Assembly (NCBI RefSeq): GCF_026626745.1
Contig: NZ_JAPNJW010000001.1
Span: 2,216,001 to 2,280,000, forward strand
Direction of reading: 5' to 3'
Source: Nannocystis sp. RBIL2
GTDB taxonomy: Bacteria > Myxococcota_A > Polyangia > Nannocystales > Nannocystaceae
DNA length: 64,000 bases
Within the stretch, counting starts at the first letter, position 1; every line of letters begins with the position of its first letter. Shown here piece after piece: positions 52,309 to 60,696 of the stretch. A model generated the notes under the pieces. The model did not search any database. It was not told where the DNA came from and was given only the letters and a program-made list of their open reading frames with translations. A program made the translations under genes and the position numbers.

Positions 52309-53697
52309 GTGCCGCGCCTGCACGCCTCGCTCTGGCTCGCCCTGTGGGCGACCTTCGCGCTGGCCGCCCCTGTCGTCGGCATCGTCCTGACCGCGGCCGA
52401 GTCGGGCATCCCCGTGCAGTGGCCCGCCCTGCTGGCGATCGCCGCCGACAGCCTCCTCCTCGCCGCCGGCCTCACCGCCCTCGCCCTCGCCCTCGCCTAC
52501 CCGCTCGCGCGCGCGGTCACGGCTCCGTGGCTGCTCTTGTTCGTGATGGTCGCCCCGCTCGCGCGCGCGTTCGGGGCGCTCGCGCTGGGCCTGTCCCCGG
52601 GGACAGGTGCTGTCGCCCTCGCCCGGCTCGCCGGCGACGTCCCGCTCGCCGCGCTGCTGCTGCGCGCGCGCCTGCGGACGCGCCCGCGCAGCTGGCTCGA
52701 CGCGGCGGCCGACCTCGGCGCCGGCCCGTGGCGGCGCTTCCTCGCCGTCGAGTGGCCGCACCTGCGCCCCGCCTACCTGCTGGCAGCGGTGTGCATCACC
52801 TTGCTGGCCATCGGCGACGCCACCCTCGCCGCGGTCGCCGGCGGCGGCAAGCGCTACACCCTCGGCCTCGCCCTGCGCGAGGCGGTCCTGCTCGACGCCC
52901 ACCCGCGGCGGGCCGCGGCGATCGCCGCAGTCTTCGCCGCGATCGCCCTCCCGTGCGCCTGGGCCCTCGCTCGCGGCCTGCGGGCGGTCGGGCGCAACCG
53001 CGAGGGCCGCGAGCCGCCAGAACGCCGCGCGGGCCTGGCGATCCTCGCCCTGTGCGCCGCGCCGCTCGCCGCGCTCGTGGTCCCGGCGGTGACATGGCCT
53101 TTGGGACAGGGCGACTCTCTCCTCCTGGCCCAGCTGCCCGCCACCCTCGCCACCGCCGGCGCCTCGGCCGTCCTGGCCGCCGCGCTCGGCTGCGTCACCG
53201 GCCTCGCCGCGCCCGCGCGCTGGAGCCCCGCGCTGCTCCTGCCGCTGGCCCTGCCGCCCGCCGTCTACGGCGCCGCCTGGCTGGTGACCGCGCAGCAGCT
53301 CGGCTGGGGCCCCGGCGCCGGCCTGACCCTTGTGACATTGCTCCCGGGACAGGTCGCCATCGCCCACGCCGGCGCCACCGCGGCCTTCGCCGGCGCTGGG
53401 CCGCTCGCCGACGCTGCCCGCGATCTCGGCGCCGGACCGGCCGCACGGGCGCGCTGGCTGTGGTGGCCGCTGGCCTGGCCCGTCGGCGCCGCCCTGGCGC
53501 TGGTGGCCTTCGCGCAGGCCGTCGGCGACGCCGGCACGGCCGCCTTCACCTCCGGCCCCGGCGGCAGCACCCTCGCGGTCGGCCTCGAGATCCTCGGCCG
53601 CGGCGCCGACCTCGGCGCAGTCCCTCGCTGGGCCCTCGGCCTCGGCCTCGTCCCCTTGCTGGCGGCCGCGCTAGCTGCTCTCCTGCGCCGGCGATGA
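52309..53697 (+). CDS. ABC transporter permease, two permease units fused (PotB-PotC like)
   Basis: The 462-residue protein has about 12 membrane helices. Two copies of the inner-membrane permease EAA loop are recognisable: DAAADLGAGPWRRFLAVEWP (near 125-145) and DAARDLGAGPAARARWLWWP (near 365-385). In most polyamine or iron importers these are two proteins; here one chain carries both. GTG 52309 is the most plausible start because the frame before it is only an antisense of the upstream gene. It overlaps the ATPase gene by 4 bp. Doublets of the 14-bp palindrome sit inside its coding sequence at 52590/52604, 53093/53107 and 53336/53350. Confidence 0.87.
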   Translation: MPRLHASLWLALWATFALAAPVVGIVLTAAESGIPVQWPALLAIAADSLLLAAGLTALALALAYPLARAVTAPWLLLFVMVAPLARAFGALALGLSPGTGAVALARLAGDVPLAALLLRARLRTRPRSWLDAAADLGAGPWRRFLAVEWPHLRPAYLLAAVCITLLAIGDATLAAVAGGGKRYTLGLALREAVLLDAHPRRAAAIAAVFAAIALPCAWALARGLRAVGRNREGREPPERRAGLAILALCAAPLAALVVPAVTWPLGQGDSLLLAQLPATLATAGASAVLAAALGCVTGLAAPARWSPALLLPLALPPAVYGAAWLVTAQQLGWGPGAGLTLVTLLPGQVAIAHAGATAAFAGAGPLADAARDLGAGPAARARWLWWPLAWPVGAALALVAFAQAVGDAGTAAFTSGPGGSTLAVGLEILGRGADLGAVPRWALGLGLVPLLAAALAALLRRR

Positions 53698-54782
53698 CCC
53701 TGTCGCTGCGCGCGCTGACCAAGTCCTACGCCGGCCGCCTCGCCCTGGCGGACGTCGGCGTGGAGCTGCCCGCGGGCGCCTACACCTGCATCATGGGCGC
53801 CTCGGGCTCGGGCAAGACCACGCTGCTGCGGATCGTCGCCGGCCTCGAGCGCCAGGATCGCGGCAGCGTGCTGCTCGACGGCCGCCCGCTCGACGGCCTG
53901 CCCGCCGAGCGCCGCCCCGTCCACACCCTGTTCCAGGACTACGCCCTCTTCCCCCACCTCAGCGCCGCCGACAACGTCGCCTTCGCCCCGCGCCTGCTCG
54001 GCGTCCGCGGCCCCGAGCTGACCGCGCGCGTGCGGGCCCTGCTCGCGGATGTCGGATTGGACATGTCCTTCGAGACACGCAAGCCCGCCGCCATGTCGGG
54101 CGGCGAGCAGCAGCGGCTGGCCCTCGCGCGCGCGCTGGCCGGCGAGCCGCGCTGGCTGCTGCTCGACGAGCCGCTGGCCGCCCTCGACCGCCCGCTGCGG
54201 GCCGGCCTGCGCCGCCTCTTGCGCGACGTCACCCGCCGGCGCGGCCTCGGCTGCCTGCACGTCACCCACGACCCCGAGGAGGCGCTCGCGCTGGCCGATC
54301 GATTGCTCGTGTTCGGCGGCGGCCGCCTCCTGGCCGCCGGCGCCCCGGCCGAGCTGTACGCGGCCCCGCCGTCCCTGACCGTCGCCCGCCTGCTCGGCGA
54401 GGTCACCCCGGAGCCGGCCGGCGACGGCTGGCTGCGCCCCGAACACCTGCGGCTCGAACCACCCCGCCCGCGCGCCTCCGAGGACATGTCCCCGGATACC
54501 TGTCCGATCGGTCATGCCCATCCGAGCATGTCCTCGGAGACATCTCATTCACCCGACAACCTGACCCGCGAGACAGCCGGCGCCGACCGCCCGGCCGCCC
54601 GCGCGGTCGGCACGGTGCGGGCGGTCGCCTGCCTCGGCGATCGCTGGGAGGTCGAGGTCGAGATCGGCGGGCGCGTCCATCTGTCGCGGGTCCCCGGCGC
54701 GCCCGCCTGCGAGCCCGGCCAGTCGGTCGGCCTGGTCTGGGACCGGCAGCGCGTGCTGCGGTTCGCCGCGCCGGACGCCTGA
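53694..54782 (+). CDS. ABC transporter ATP-binding protein (PotA-like)
   Basis: The 362-residue protein has Walker A GASGSGKTT near 37, Q-loop LFQDYALFPH, signature MSGGEQQRLALARAL near 137, Walker B LLLDEPLAALD near 161 and switch HVTHD. The C-terminal TOBE-type extension (about 240-362) fits PotA/FbpC importers. A Ser/Thr-rich insert in that extension (about 262-292, containing SEDMSPDTCPIGHAHPSMSS) is encoded exactly by a run of five 14-bp repeat units (54485-54541). The gene overlaps the permease stop and ends 9 bp before the binding-protein gene. An earlier palindrome set lies at 54048/54062/54076. Confidence 0.93.
   Translation: MTLSLRALTKSYAGRLALADVGVELPAGAYTCIMGASGSGKTTLLRIVAGLERQDRGSVLLDGRPLDGLPAERRPVHTLFQDYALFPHLSAADNVAFAPRLLGVRGPELTARVRALLADVGLDMSFETRKPAAMSGGEQQRLALARALAGEPRWLLLDEPLAALDRPLRAGLRRLLRDVTRRRGLGCLHVTHDPEEALALADRLLVFGGGRLLAAGAPAELYAAPPSLTVARLLGEVTPEPAGDGWLRPEHLRLEPPRPRASEDMSPDTCPIGHAHPSMSSETSHSPDNLTRETAGADRPAARAVGTVRAVACLGDRWEVEVEIGGRVHLSRVPGAPACEPGQSVGLVWDRQRVLRFAAPDA
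54482..54550. repeat. Five-unit 14-bp palindrome array inside the ATPase coding sequence
   Basis: Cores at 54485 (CATG), 54499 (CCTG), 54513 (CATG), 54527 (CATG) and 54541 (CATC) are 14 bp apart. The array is translated in frame as a low-complexity insert in the TOBE region of the ABC ATPase. Five units (70 bp) are not a multiple of 3, so flanking bases must compensate. Confidence 0.75.
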
Positions 54783-54791
54783 GCTTGTGGC

Positions 54792-55838
54792 ATGGTGCCG
54801 GCCATGCCGGGCCTGAGCCGCCGCACCTTCCACCGCTTGCTCGGCGCCGGCGCGTGCGCCACCGCCTGCTCCGGCGGCGGCGCCAGCCTGGCGCTCTACA
54901 ACTGGGGCGACTACCTCGCGCCCGAGGTCCTGGAGCGCTTCACCGCGGCCACCGGCTTCCGCGCCACCCAGGACTACTACCTCGCCGAGGCCGAGCTGGT
55001 GGCCAAGCTGGCCAGCGGCGCCGCCTACGACGTCGTGTTCCCGATCGACTACGTGCTCGAGCGCATGCGCAAGCGCGCCCTCGTGGTCCCGCTCGCGCGC
55101 GACAAGCTGCCCGGCCTCGCCAACCTCGACCCGCAGTTCGGCCCGTGGATCGCCGCCGACAACCAGATCTACGCCGTCCCCTACCTGTGGGGCACCACCG
55201 GCATCGGCTACGACAGCGACCACGTCGAGGCGCCGACCTCGTGGAAGGCCCTGTTCGACCCGCGCCACGCCGGCAAGATCAGCGTCATCGACAGCAAGGG
55301 CGACGTCTTCGACCAGGCCCTGCTCGCCGCCGGCATGGACATCAACAGCACCGACAAGCCCGCCATCCGCGAGCGCGTCTACCCCATGCTGCGGGCCCAG
55401 AAGGAGCTCCTGCGCGCGTACGACAGCAACCCCGCGCGGGCGCTGGCGGCGGGCGACACGTGGATCGCCCAGATCGACAGCGGCGACCTGTTCCGGGCCC
55501 AGAAGCAGCGGCCGAGCCTGCGCTACGTCATCCCCGAGGAGGGCGCGGTGCTGTGGATCGACTATCTGGCGATCCCCGCCACAGCCCCGCTCCCCGGGGT
55601 CGCGGTGCGCTTCATCGACTTCCTGCTCGACCCCGAGATCGCCGCCCTCAACGCCAACGCGCTGCGCTTCGCCACCCCGAACCTCGCCGCCGTCCAGCGC
55701 GGCCTCGTCGCCGACGCTGGCGACCCCGCGCTGTACCCGTCGGCCGAGACGCGCAAGAGGCTGTTCGTGTCCGAGAACTGGTTCGGCGGGACCGAGGCCG
55801 TCGTCGACGAGCTGTGGCTCGAGCTGCGCCGCGCGTGA
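54792..55838 (+). CDS. Polyamine-type periplasmic binding lipoprotein (PotD-like)
   Basis: The 348-residue protein starts with a twin-arginine motif (SRRTFHR) followed by a lipobox-like ACATAC, so Tat export and lipid anchoring are likely. The mature part is a PotD/PotF-type binding protein: LALYNWGDYLAPEVLERF near 34, VVFPIDYVLERM, VPYLWGTTGIGYD near 138, and GDTWIAQIDSGDLFRA and EEGAVLWIDYLAIP further on. These match spermidine/putrescine-binding proteins. It completes a permease-ATPase-binding protein operon. ATG 54804 is an equally good start and puts the Arg pair at residues 6-7. Confidence 0.9.
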   Translation: MVPAMPGLSRRTFHRLLGAGACATACSGGGASLALYNWGDYLAPEVLERFTAATGFRATQDYYLAEAELVAKLASGAAYDVVFPIDYVLERMRKRALVVPLARDKLPGLANLDPQFGPWIAADNQIYAVPYLWGTTGIGYDSDHVEAPTSWKALFDPRHAGKISVIDSKGDVFDQALLAAGMDINSTDKPAIRERVYPMLRAQKELLRAYDSNPARALAAGDTWIAQIDSGDLFRAQKQRPSLRYVIPEEGAVLWIDYLAIPATAPLPGVAVRFIDFLLDPEIAALNANALRFATPNLAAVQRGLVADAGDPALYPSAETRKRLFVSENWFGGTEAVVDELWLELRRA

Positions 55839-55841
55839 GCG

Positions 55842-56486
55842 TCACGGGTCGCAGGAGCCCGGCTCCTGGCACTGCTGCTCGAGCGACTTCCACTCGCCGA
55901 CGCTCAGGTGGTCGCGGCAGGCGCACATCTTCACGCAGCACAGCTCGCCGAGCCGCGTCACCGGCACGCAGGCGGGCCCCTCCGCGCAGCCCGGGATGAC
56001 GGGGCAATCGAGGTCCTCGTCGCACGTCTGGGTGCAGCGCGACTCCGACGCCACGACGTCCTGGTCGAGGATGCAGTGCGTCCCGCCGCAGGTGGCCCAC
56101 GGCGCCGGACAATCGCTGTCGTCCGCGCATCCGGGTGGATCCTGGGCCCACATGAACAGGCAGATGCCGCCGTCGCAGTCCGGCTGCGGCGTCACTGCCT
56201 TGGCCTCGATCGGGTAGTCAAAAGCGAGCTCGCACGGGCCGCCGTATTCGCCGGGTTCCGGCTCGATGGCGCCCGTCTCGACGATCCCGGACGTCGCGCT
56301 GACGTTCGTCACCGAGCTCTCGGTGCCGACCGATACGTTGTGATCCGTCGTCGCGCCCTCGGTGCCGGGCGTCGAGTTCGATACGGGTCCATCCGTGGAA
56401 AGGCTCTCGCCGACGACCTCGGGGGTGAGGACGCAGCCGGCCAGCAGCAGAAAAATCGTGGGGAGGAGCGGTGTGCAGTGGGTCAT
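55842..56486 (-). CDS. Cysteine-rich lipoprotein of unknown function
   Basis: The 214-residue protein has a signal peptide ending in the lipobox LLLAGC (Cys 18), a Ser/Thr-rich spacer (about 28-75) and a C-terminal region with about 20 cysteines, arranged in pairs such as DCPAPWATCGGTHC and LDCPVIPGC. Such Cys-rich lipoproteins are frequent in Nannocystaceae; their function is not known. It converges with the binding-protein gene and lies downstream of the ECF sigma gene on the same strand, with a 60-bp gap. Confidence 0.75.
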   Translation of the reverse strand: MTHCTPLLPTIFLLLAGCVLTPEVVGESLSTDGPVSNSTPGTEGATTDHNVSVGTESSVTNVSATSGIVETGAIEPEPGEYGGPCELAFDYPIEAKAVTPQPDCDGGICLFMWAQDPPGCADDSDCPAPWATCGGTHCILDQDVVASESRCTQTCDEDLDCPVIPGCAEGPACVPVTRLGELCCVKMCACRDHLSVGEWKSLEQQCQEPGSCDP

Positions 56487-56548
56487 GCTGTCTTCAAATC
56501 TCCGGTCCCCGCCCTCGTCATCGAAAAATCGTCGGCCGACCCGTCACC

Positions 56549-58192
56549 CTATTCCCCGGGGGCCGGCTCCGGCCGCGGCAGCGCCCCGCCCGGGCACAGC
56601 GGCGCCGCCTTGCGCGCCAGCGCCGGCCGCTCGCGCGCCAGTCGCTCGATCTCGGCCCGGGCCGCCTCGACCTGTCCCGAAGCGCAGGTCGCCACGATCT
56701 GCGACAGCCACCGCTCGTCGCGCAGCGTCCCGCCCGGGAACTCGCGCGCGTGCGCGGCGAGCAGCGCGATCGCCCGGTCCCACGCCCGCTCGCGGATCGC
56801 CCGTCGCGCCTCGGCGATGAGGCCGGCCTCGCGCGCGAGGTCCTCGCTCCCGCGGGCCCCCGGCGTCGTCGCGTCGGCCGGGGCAAGCTCGTCTGACCGG
56901 GGCGCGGCGCTCACGGCGGACATGTCCTCGGCGACAGATTTCTCTGTTGCCACGCCCACGGCGCCAGTGATCGCCCCGGATTCCGACCTGTCCCCTGGGA
57001 CACCTGCTCCCACGGTCGGCGCGGCGCCCGTCGTCGCCCGGACATTCTGCTCCCCGCGCCCGCCAGCCTGCCCCGCGCGGCCTCGCCGGCCCGCTCGCTC
57101 CGCGCCACCCTCCCGCGCCCCTGCGCCCATCCGCGCCCTGCCCGGACGCCCCGCATCCGCTTCGACCCCGCCCTGTTTCCCTGCGACCGCCCGCGACCTG
57201 CTCGAACGACCGTCATCCGCTTCGCCCTGCAGAACTGCGGCCCGTGCCGCGCTCGCCCGCGACCTGTCCGGACTGGCCTCTCTTCCCTCGCTCCCACCCC
57301 AACCCCCAGCGACCGCCCTCTCCTCGGCTCCCGCCACCAACCTGTCCCAAAGAACATCCTCGTCCTCGCCGCCTCCCCGCCCCTCGACCGCGCTCACCTC
57401 CGCCGCCCCCGCCCGCGCCCGGCCCGCATCGAGCAGCGCAGTCGCGCCCCCGAGCACGCCCAGCAGCACTGCAGTCAGCGTGGCGACCTGCGGCGCGCTC
57501 GCCACCGCCGACAGCCCCGCGAACACCCCCCCGCCGTGCGTCGCCGGCGTCGCCGCGGCTGCCCCCGCGGACATGCCCCAAAGGCCAGGCACCAGCAACG
57601 CGGCCAGCACCCGCTCGCGCGTCGCCGGCGACGGCGCGTGGGCCCGGCGGCCCCGGCCGAGCAGCGCCTCCCGCTGGTCGCGCAGGCGCAGCCGGGCGCA
57701 GCTGCGATCGAACTCCTGCCGGGCCGCGCGCAGCCGCGAATACACCGTGTTCTCCTTGATCCCCAGGGCGCTGGCGATCTCGCCGGCAGTCTGCTGTTCG
57801 AGCTCGGCGAGCACGAACACCGCGCGCTTGTCGTCGTCGAGCCGGGCCAGGAACCGCTCCAGCAATTCGGCCGCCTCGCGCTCCAGCAATTGCGCGTCGT
57901 CGTCGCCGACCACGAGCGGCTCGTGGGTCAACGCCTGCACCAGTCGGTCGCGCCGCGACGCCCCGCGGCGGAAGCGCCAGGCGATCCTGCGGACGATGCC
58001 GAACAGCCAGCCGCGCACGTTCGTGATCGGCGCGTCGGCGTGGCGCAGGACCACCAAGAACACCTCCTGCGCCGCGTCCTCGACCGCCCCCGGCGGGACC
58101 CCGAGCCGGCGCAGGTTCTGGTGGACGTAGGTGAAGTGGGCGCGGAAGAACGCGGCGAACGCGGCGATCCGGTCGGGCGGGCAGGAGAGCAT
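56549..58192 (-). CDS. ECF sigma factor fused to membrane segment and long C-terminal region
   Basis: The 547-residue protein begins with an ECF sigma factor (region 2 at about 20-85, AVEDAAQEVFLVVLRHADA and GWLFGIVRRIAWRFRRG; region 4 at about 120-175, EREAAELLERFLARLDDDKR, AGEIASALGIKENTVYSRL). It continues with a hydrophobic segment (about 235-260, VATLTAVLLGVLGGATALL), a long Arg/Gly/Ala-rich linker and a helical end (about 455-545; RRAIRERAWDRAIALLAAHA) resembling a TPR. An ECF sigma tethered to the membrane may sense its signal without a separate anti-sigma factor. Doublets of the 14-bp palindrome fall in the linker and hydrophobic regions (56921/56935, 56987/57001, 57341/57355, 57572/57586). 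Confidence 0.85.
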   Translation of the reverse strand: MLSCPPDRIAAFAAFFRAHFTYVHQNLRRLGVPPGAVEDAAQEVFLVVLRHADAPITNVRGWLFGIVRRIAWRFRRGASRRDRLVQALTHEPLVVGDDDAQLLEREAAELLERFLARLDDDKRAVFVLAELEQQTAGEIASALGIKENTVYSRLRAARQEFDRSCARLRLRDQREALLGRGRRAHAPSPATRERVLAALLVPGLWGMSAGAAAATPATHGGGVFAGLSAVASAPQVATLTAVLLGVLGGATALLDAGRARAGAAEVSAVEGRGGGEDEDVLWDRLVAGAEERAVAGGWGGSEGREASPDRSRASAARAAVLQGEADDGRSSRSRAVAGKQGGVEADAGRPGRARMGAGAREGGAERAGRRGRAGQAGGRGEQNVRATTGAAPTVGAGVPGDRSESGAITGAVGVATEKSVAEDMSAVSAAPRSDELAPADATTPGARGSEDLAREAGLIAEARRAIRERAWDRAIALLAAHAREFPGGTLRDERWLSQIVATCASGQVEAARAEIERLARERPALARKAAPLCPGGALPRPEPAPGE

Positions 58193-58228
58193 GGCTGGAG
58201 GTGAAATCTCCGGCAGGGGCGACCCTCG

Positions 58229-59130
58229 TCAGAAAAAAAACACCGCCACCGACGCCCCGAAGCGCAGGCCCACGGGCGGCACCCGGTACAGCAACGCCCG
58301 CTCGTCGGCCGCGGCGTAGCCCCGCCGCGTGAACGCGACTACCGCCTCGACGTCGGCCCCGAGCGCCAGCCACCGCAGCGGCCGCCACTGCGCCCCGGGA
58401 CCGGCCACCGCCGCTGCCCACAATCCAGTGGTGCGAGCATTGCTGGGGAAGCCGAACCCCCGCGCGGTCAATGCTCCGACCTCCAGGCCGCCGCACAAAT
58501 GCAGCGACCACGCTCGCCGCGACCATCGCGGGCAGCCGCGGACCGCCGCCGCCGACAGCTGCAGCTCCGCCCCCGCCGCGGGCATCTCCGCCAGCCGCAG
58601 CGGCGCCGCGAAAGTGTGGTGAAACCGCAATTCGAGCGCGCCCGCGGCCACAGCACCAGCAGCCCGGCCTGCAGCCCCGGCGCCGGCGAGCGCGGCGGAC
58701 CGACCGCGCCGACCGCCGCCACGAATGCACCGACCGCAGGCCGCACGCCCACCTCCGGCGGCGGCGTCCGACGCAGCCCCGGCGGGATCTCCTCGTCGCG
58801 CGCCGGCCGGCTCGTCCCGCTCCCGGCCGGCTCGGCCGCCACCGCCACGATCACCGCGGTCGCGTCGGCGAGCGGCTCGCAGCGGGCATTGTGAACGCGC
58901 CGCTCCTCGACGCCGTCGGCGGTCTGCACCGCCAGCGCGAGCGAATAGCCGGTGTCGTCGACCGTGATCACGGCCTCGGCGACGACCGGACGGCGGCTCC
59001 CGACGGCCGCCAGGCGCTCGGCCGCCGCGGCGACCTCGGCGGCCGTGGGACACCCCACCACCTCCGGCCAGCGCAGCTCCAGCCAGCCCGGATCGGCGAG
59101 GAGGAGCAGCGCGAGCGCGGCGGAGGGCAC
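58229..59130 (-). pseudogene. Sigma-adjacent hypothetical protein, split by a frameshift
   Basis: Starting at GTG 59130 the frame encodes PSAALALLLLADPGWLELRW and continues to about 58660 (PAPGLQAGLLVLW), then loses sense. The natural continuation (LELRFHHTFAAPLRLAEM to RYVPP.. and VAVFFF, ending at 58229) is in a neighbouring frame. The switch is near 58650. The complete protein would have a membrane-anchoring start, a helical part and a beta-strand-rich end ending in FFF, as in outer-membrane proteins encoded beside ECF sigma genes of this group. Either a one-base error in the assembly or a real inactivation explains it. It ends 36 bp before the sigma fusion gene on the same strand. Confidence 0.6.
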
Positions 59131-59392
59131 TTCGCAACAGTATGCCCGCGAATGCGAGTCGGCGCTCCCCGGACGCCGGCGCGGATCCGACCGGCAGACG
59201 CGGGCCCTCCACATTGCGAAGCCGCGTCGCTCGGCGAAGCACTCAGCCGCGCGCGTGTGTCCCCCGATGATTCGCGGGCGACGTCCATCGATTACGAGCA
59301 CCCGAGGGCACACCATTGGGGTCACCGCTCCTCGCCGTCAGGCCCCATCTGCGGCCGCCAAACTGCGATTGTATGGCGCGCGAATCGACGCC

Positions 59393-59421
59393 TTGACGCT
59401 ATTTGTCGCGCGATGATAAGG
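59393..59421 (+). promoter_or_regulatory. Possible sigma-70-like promoter of the lipoprotein esterase
   Basis: TTGACG at 59393-59398 and ataagg at 59416-59421 with a 17-bp spacer lie just before ATG 59430. The leader would be only a few bases. The match to the -10 consensus is poor, so this is tentative. No gene is seen in 59131-59392. Confidence 0.3.
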
Positions 59422-59429
59422 CCGCTGCC

Positions 59430-60539
59430 ATGGCCATGACACTGCGAAATTGGTGGTTCGTCCTGCCCTCACTGACGCTCCTCGCCGCATGCGGCGACAA
59501 CGGCGGCACCACGACCGGGAGCACCGGCACCGACGGGACGACCGAGCCCGCCACGACCGACGCCACCACGACGCCCGGCACCACCGACGAACCGAGCAAT
59601 CCGAGCAGTCCGGCCACCACCGACACCCCGACCACCGACGGCACGACGACCGTCGATCCCACGGTCGGCACCACCGACGCGCCCGGCACCACCGACGCCC
59701 CGGGCACCACCGACGCCCCGGGCACCACCGAAGCCCCGGGCACCACCGCCGAGCCGGGCACCACCACCGACGATACGACGACCACGGGCACCACCGGTCC
59801 GGTCGAACCTGGCCCCGAGGACATCCCCGAGATCCCCGACGACGGCATGCCCTCGTCGGCCCATTTCAAGAAGATCCCGCTCGGCATGTCCGAGGCCGCG
59901 CAGGGCTACTGGGAGTACACCCCGCCCGGCTACGGCGGCGGCGAGAAGTACCCGCTGCTGGTGTTCCTCCACGGCATCGGCGAGAACGGCAACGGCGACA
60001 GCGAGCTCGACAAGGTGCCGAACAACGGCCCGCCGAAGCTGCAGAAGAACAACCAGTGGGACACCACCCTGCCGTTCGTCGTGCTCTCGCCGCAGCACCC
60101 CGGCGGCGGCTGCCCCGGCTCGGGCGAGGTCCACTCGTTCATCGAATACGCGATGACGCACTACGACATCAACCCGGCCCGCGTCTACCTCACCGGCCTG
60201 AGCTGCGGCGCCATCGGCTCGTGGGGCTACATCGGCGACTTCCTCGACGAGCAGATCGCGGCACTGGTCGCGATCGCCGGCGACGGCAAGGGCGCCTTCA
60301 TGAAGGCCAAGTGCGAGCTCGGCCGCGTCCCCATCTGGGCCTTCCACGGCGACCAGGATCCGACCGTCAACGTCAGCGGCACCATCGAGCCCGTCACCGG
60401 CCTGCAGATGTGCGACCCCAAGCCCGACGTCGAGATGGTCATCTACCCGGGCGTCGGCCACGACTCGTGGACCAAGACGTACGACCTCTCGGCCGGCCAC
60501 GACATCTATTCGTGGCTGCTCGAGCACTACAAGCAATAG
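59430..60539 (+). CDS. Lipoprotein esterase with PGTT repeat linker
   Basis: The 369-residue protein has a signal peptide and lipobox LLAAC (Cys about 21). A Thr/Pro/Asp-rich linker of about 110 residues follows, with tandem DAPGTT copies (18-bp DNA repeats at about 59685-59770). The hydrolase domain (about 135-368) has LVFLHGIGENG near 180, the nucleophile in GLSCGAIG (Ser in place of the usual GxSxG Ser; Cys follows), the acid in HGDQDPTV and His in GVGHDSW. This is like PHB-depolymerase or dienelactone-type secreted esterases. It may digest prey or polymer at the cell surface (inference). Confidence 0.82.
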   Translation: MAMTLRNWWFVLPSLTLLAACGDNGGTTTGSTGTDGTTEPATTDATTTPGTTDEPSNPSSPATTDTPTTDGTTTVDPTVGTTDAPGTTDAPGTTDAPGTTEAPGTTAEPGTTTDDTTTTGTTGPVEPGPEDIPEIPDDGMPSSAHFKKIPLGMSEAAQGYWEYTPPGYGGGEKYPLLVFLHGIGENGNGDSELDKVPNNGPPKLQKNNQWDTTLPFVVLSPQHPGGGCPGSGEVHSFIEYAMTHYDINPARVYLTGLSCGAIGSWGYIGDFLDEQIAALVAIAGDGKGAFMKAKCELGRVPIWAFHGDQDPTVNVSGTIEPVTGLQMCDPKPDVEMVIYPGVGHDSWTKTYDLSAGHDIYSWLLEHYKQ

Positions 60540-60696
60540 CCTCACCCGCCCATTGACGAATGACCCGAGGTCGCGGCGCCGCGAGGCCCCGCGACCTTCG
60601 TGCGCCCCGCTTCTGCACCAGCGGAGGCCAGGCGCGGGCCGATGCGCGATTTCACGCGTCCGCCACCCGGGCCCGCGATTGGTATGCTCGCCGGCG

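Noticed and set aside
59685..59770. 18-bp tandem DNA repeats in the lipoprotein esterase gene
   Set aside because: They encode in-frame PGTTDA copies in a typical Thr/Pro linker, so protein-level explanation is enough.
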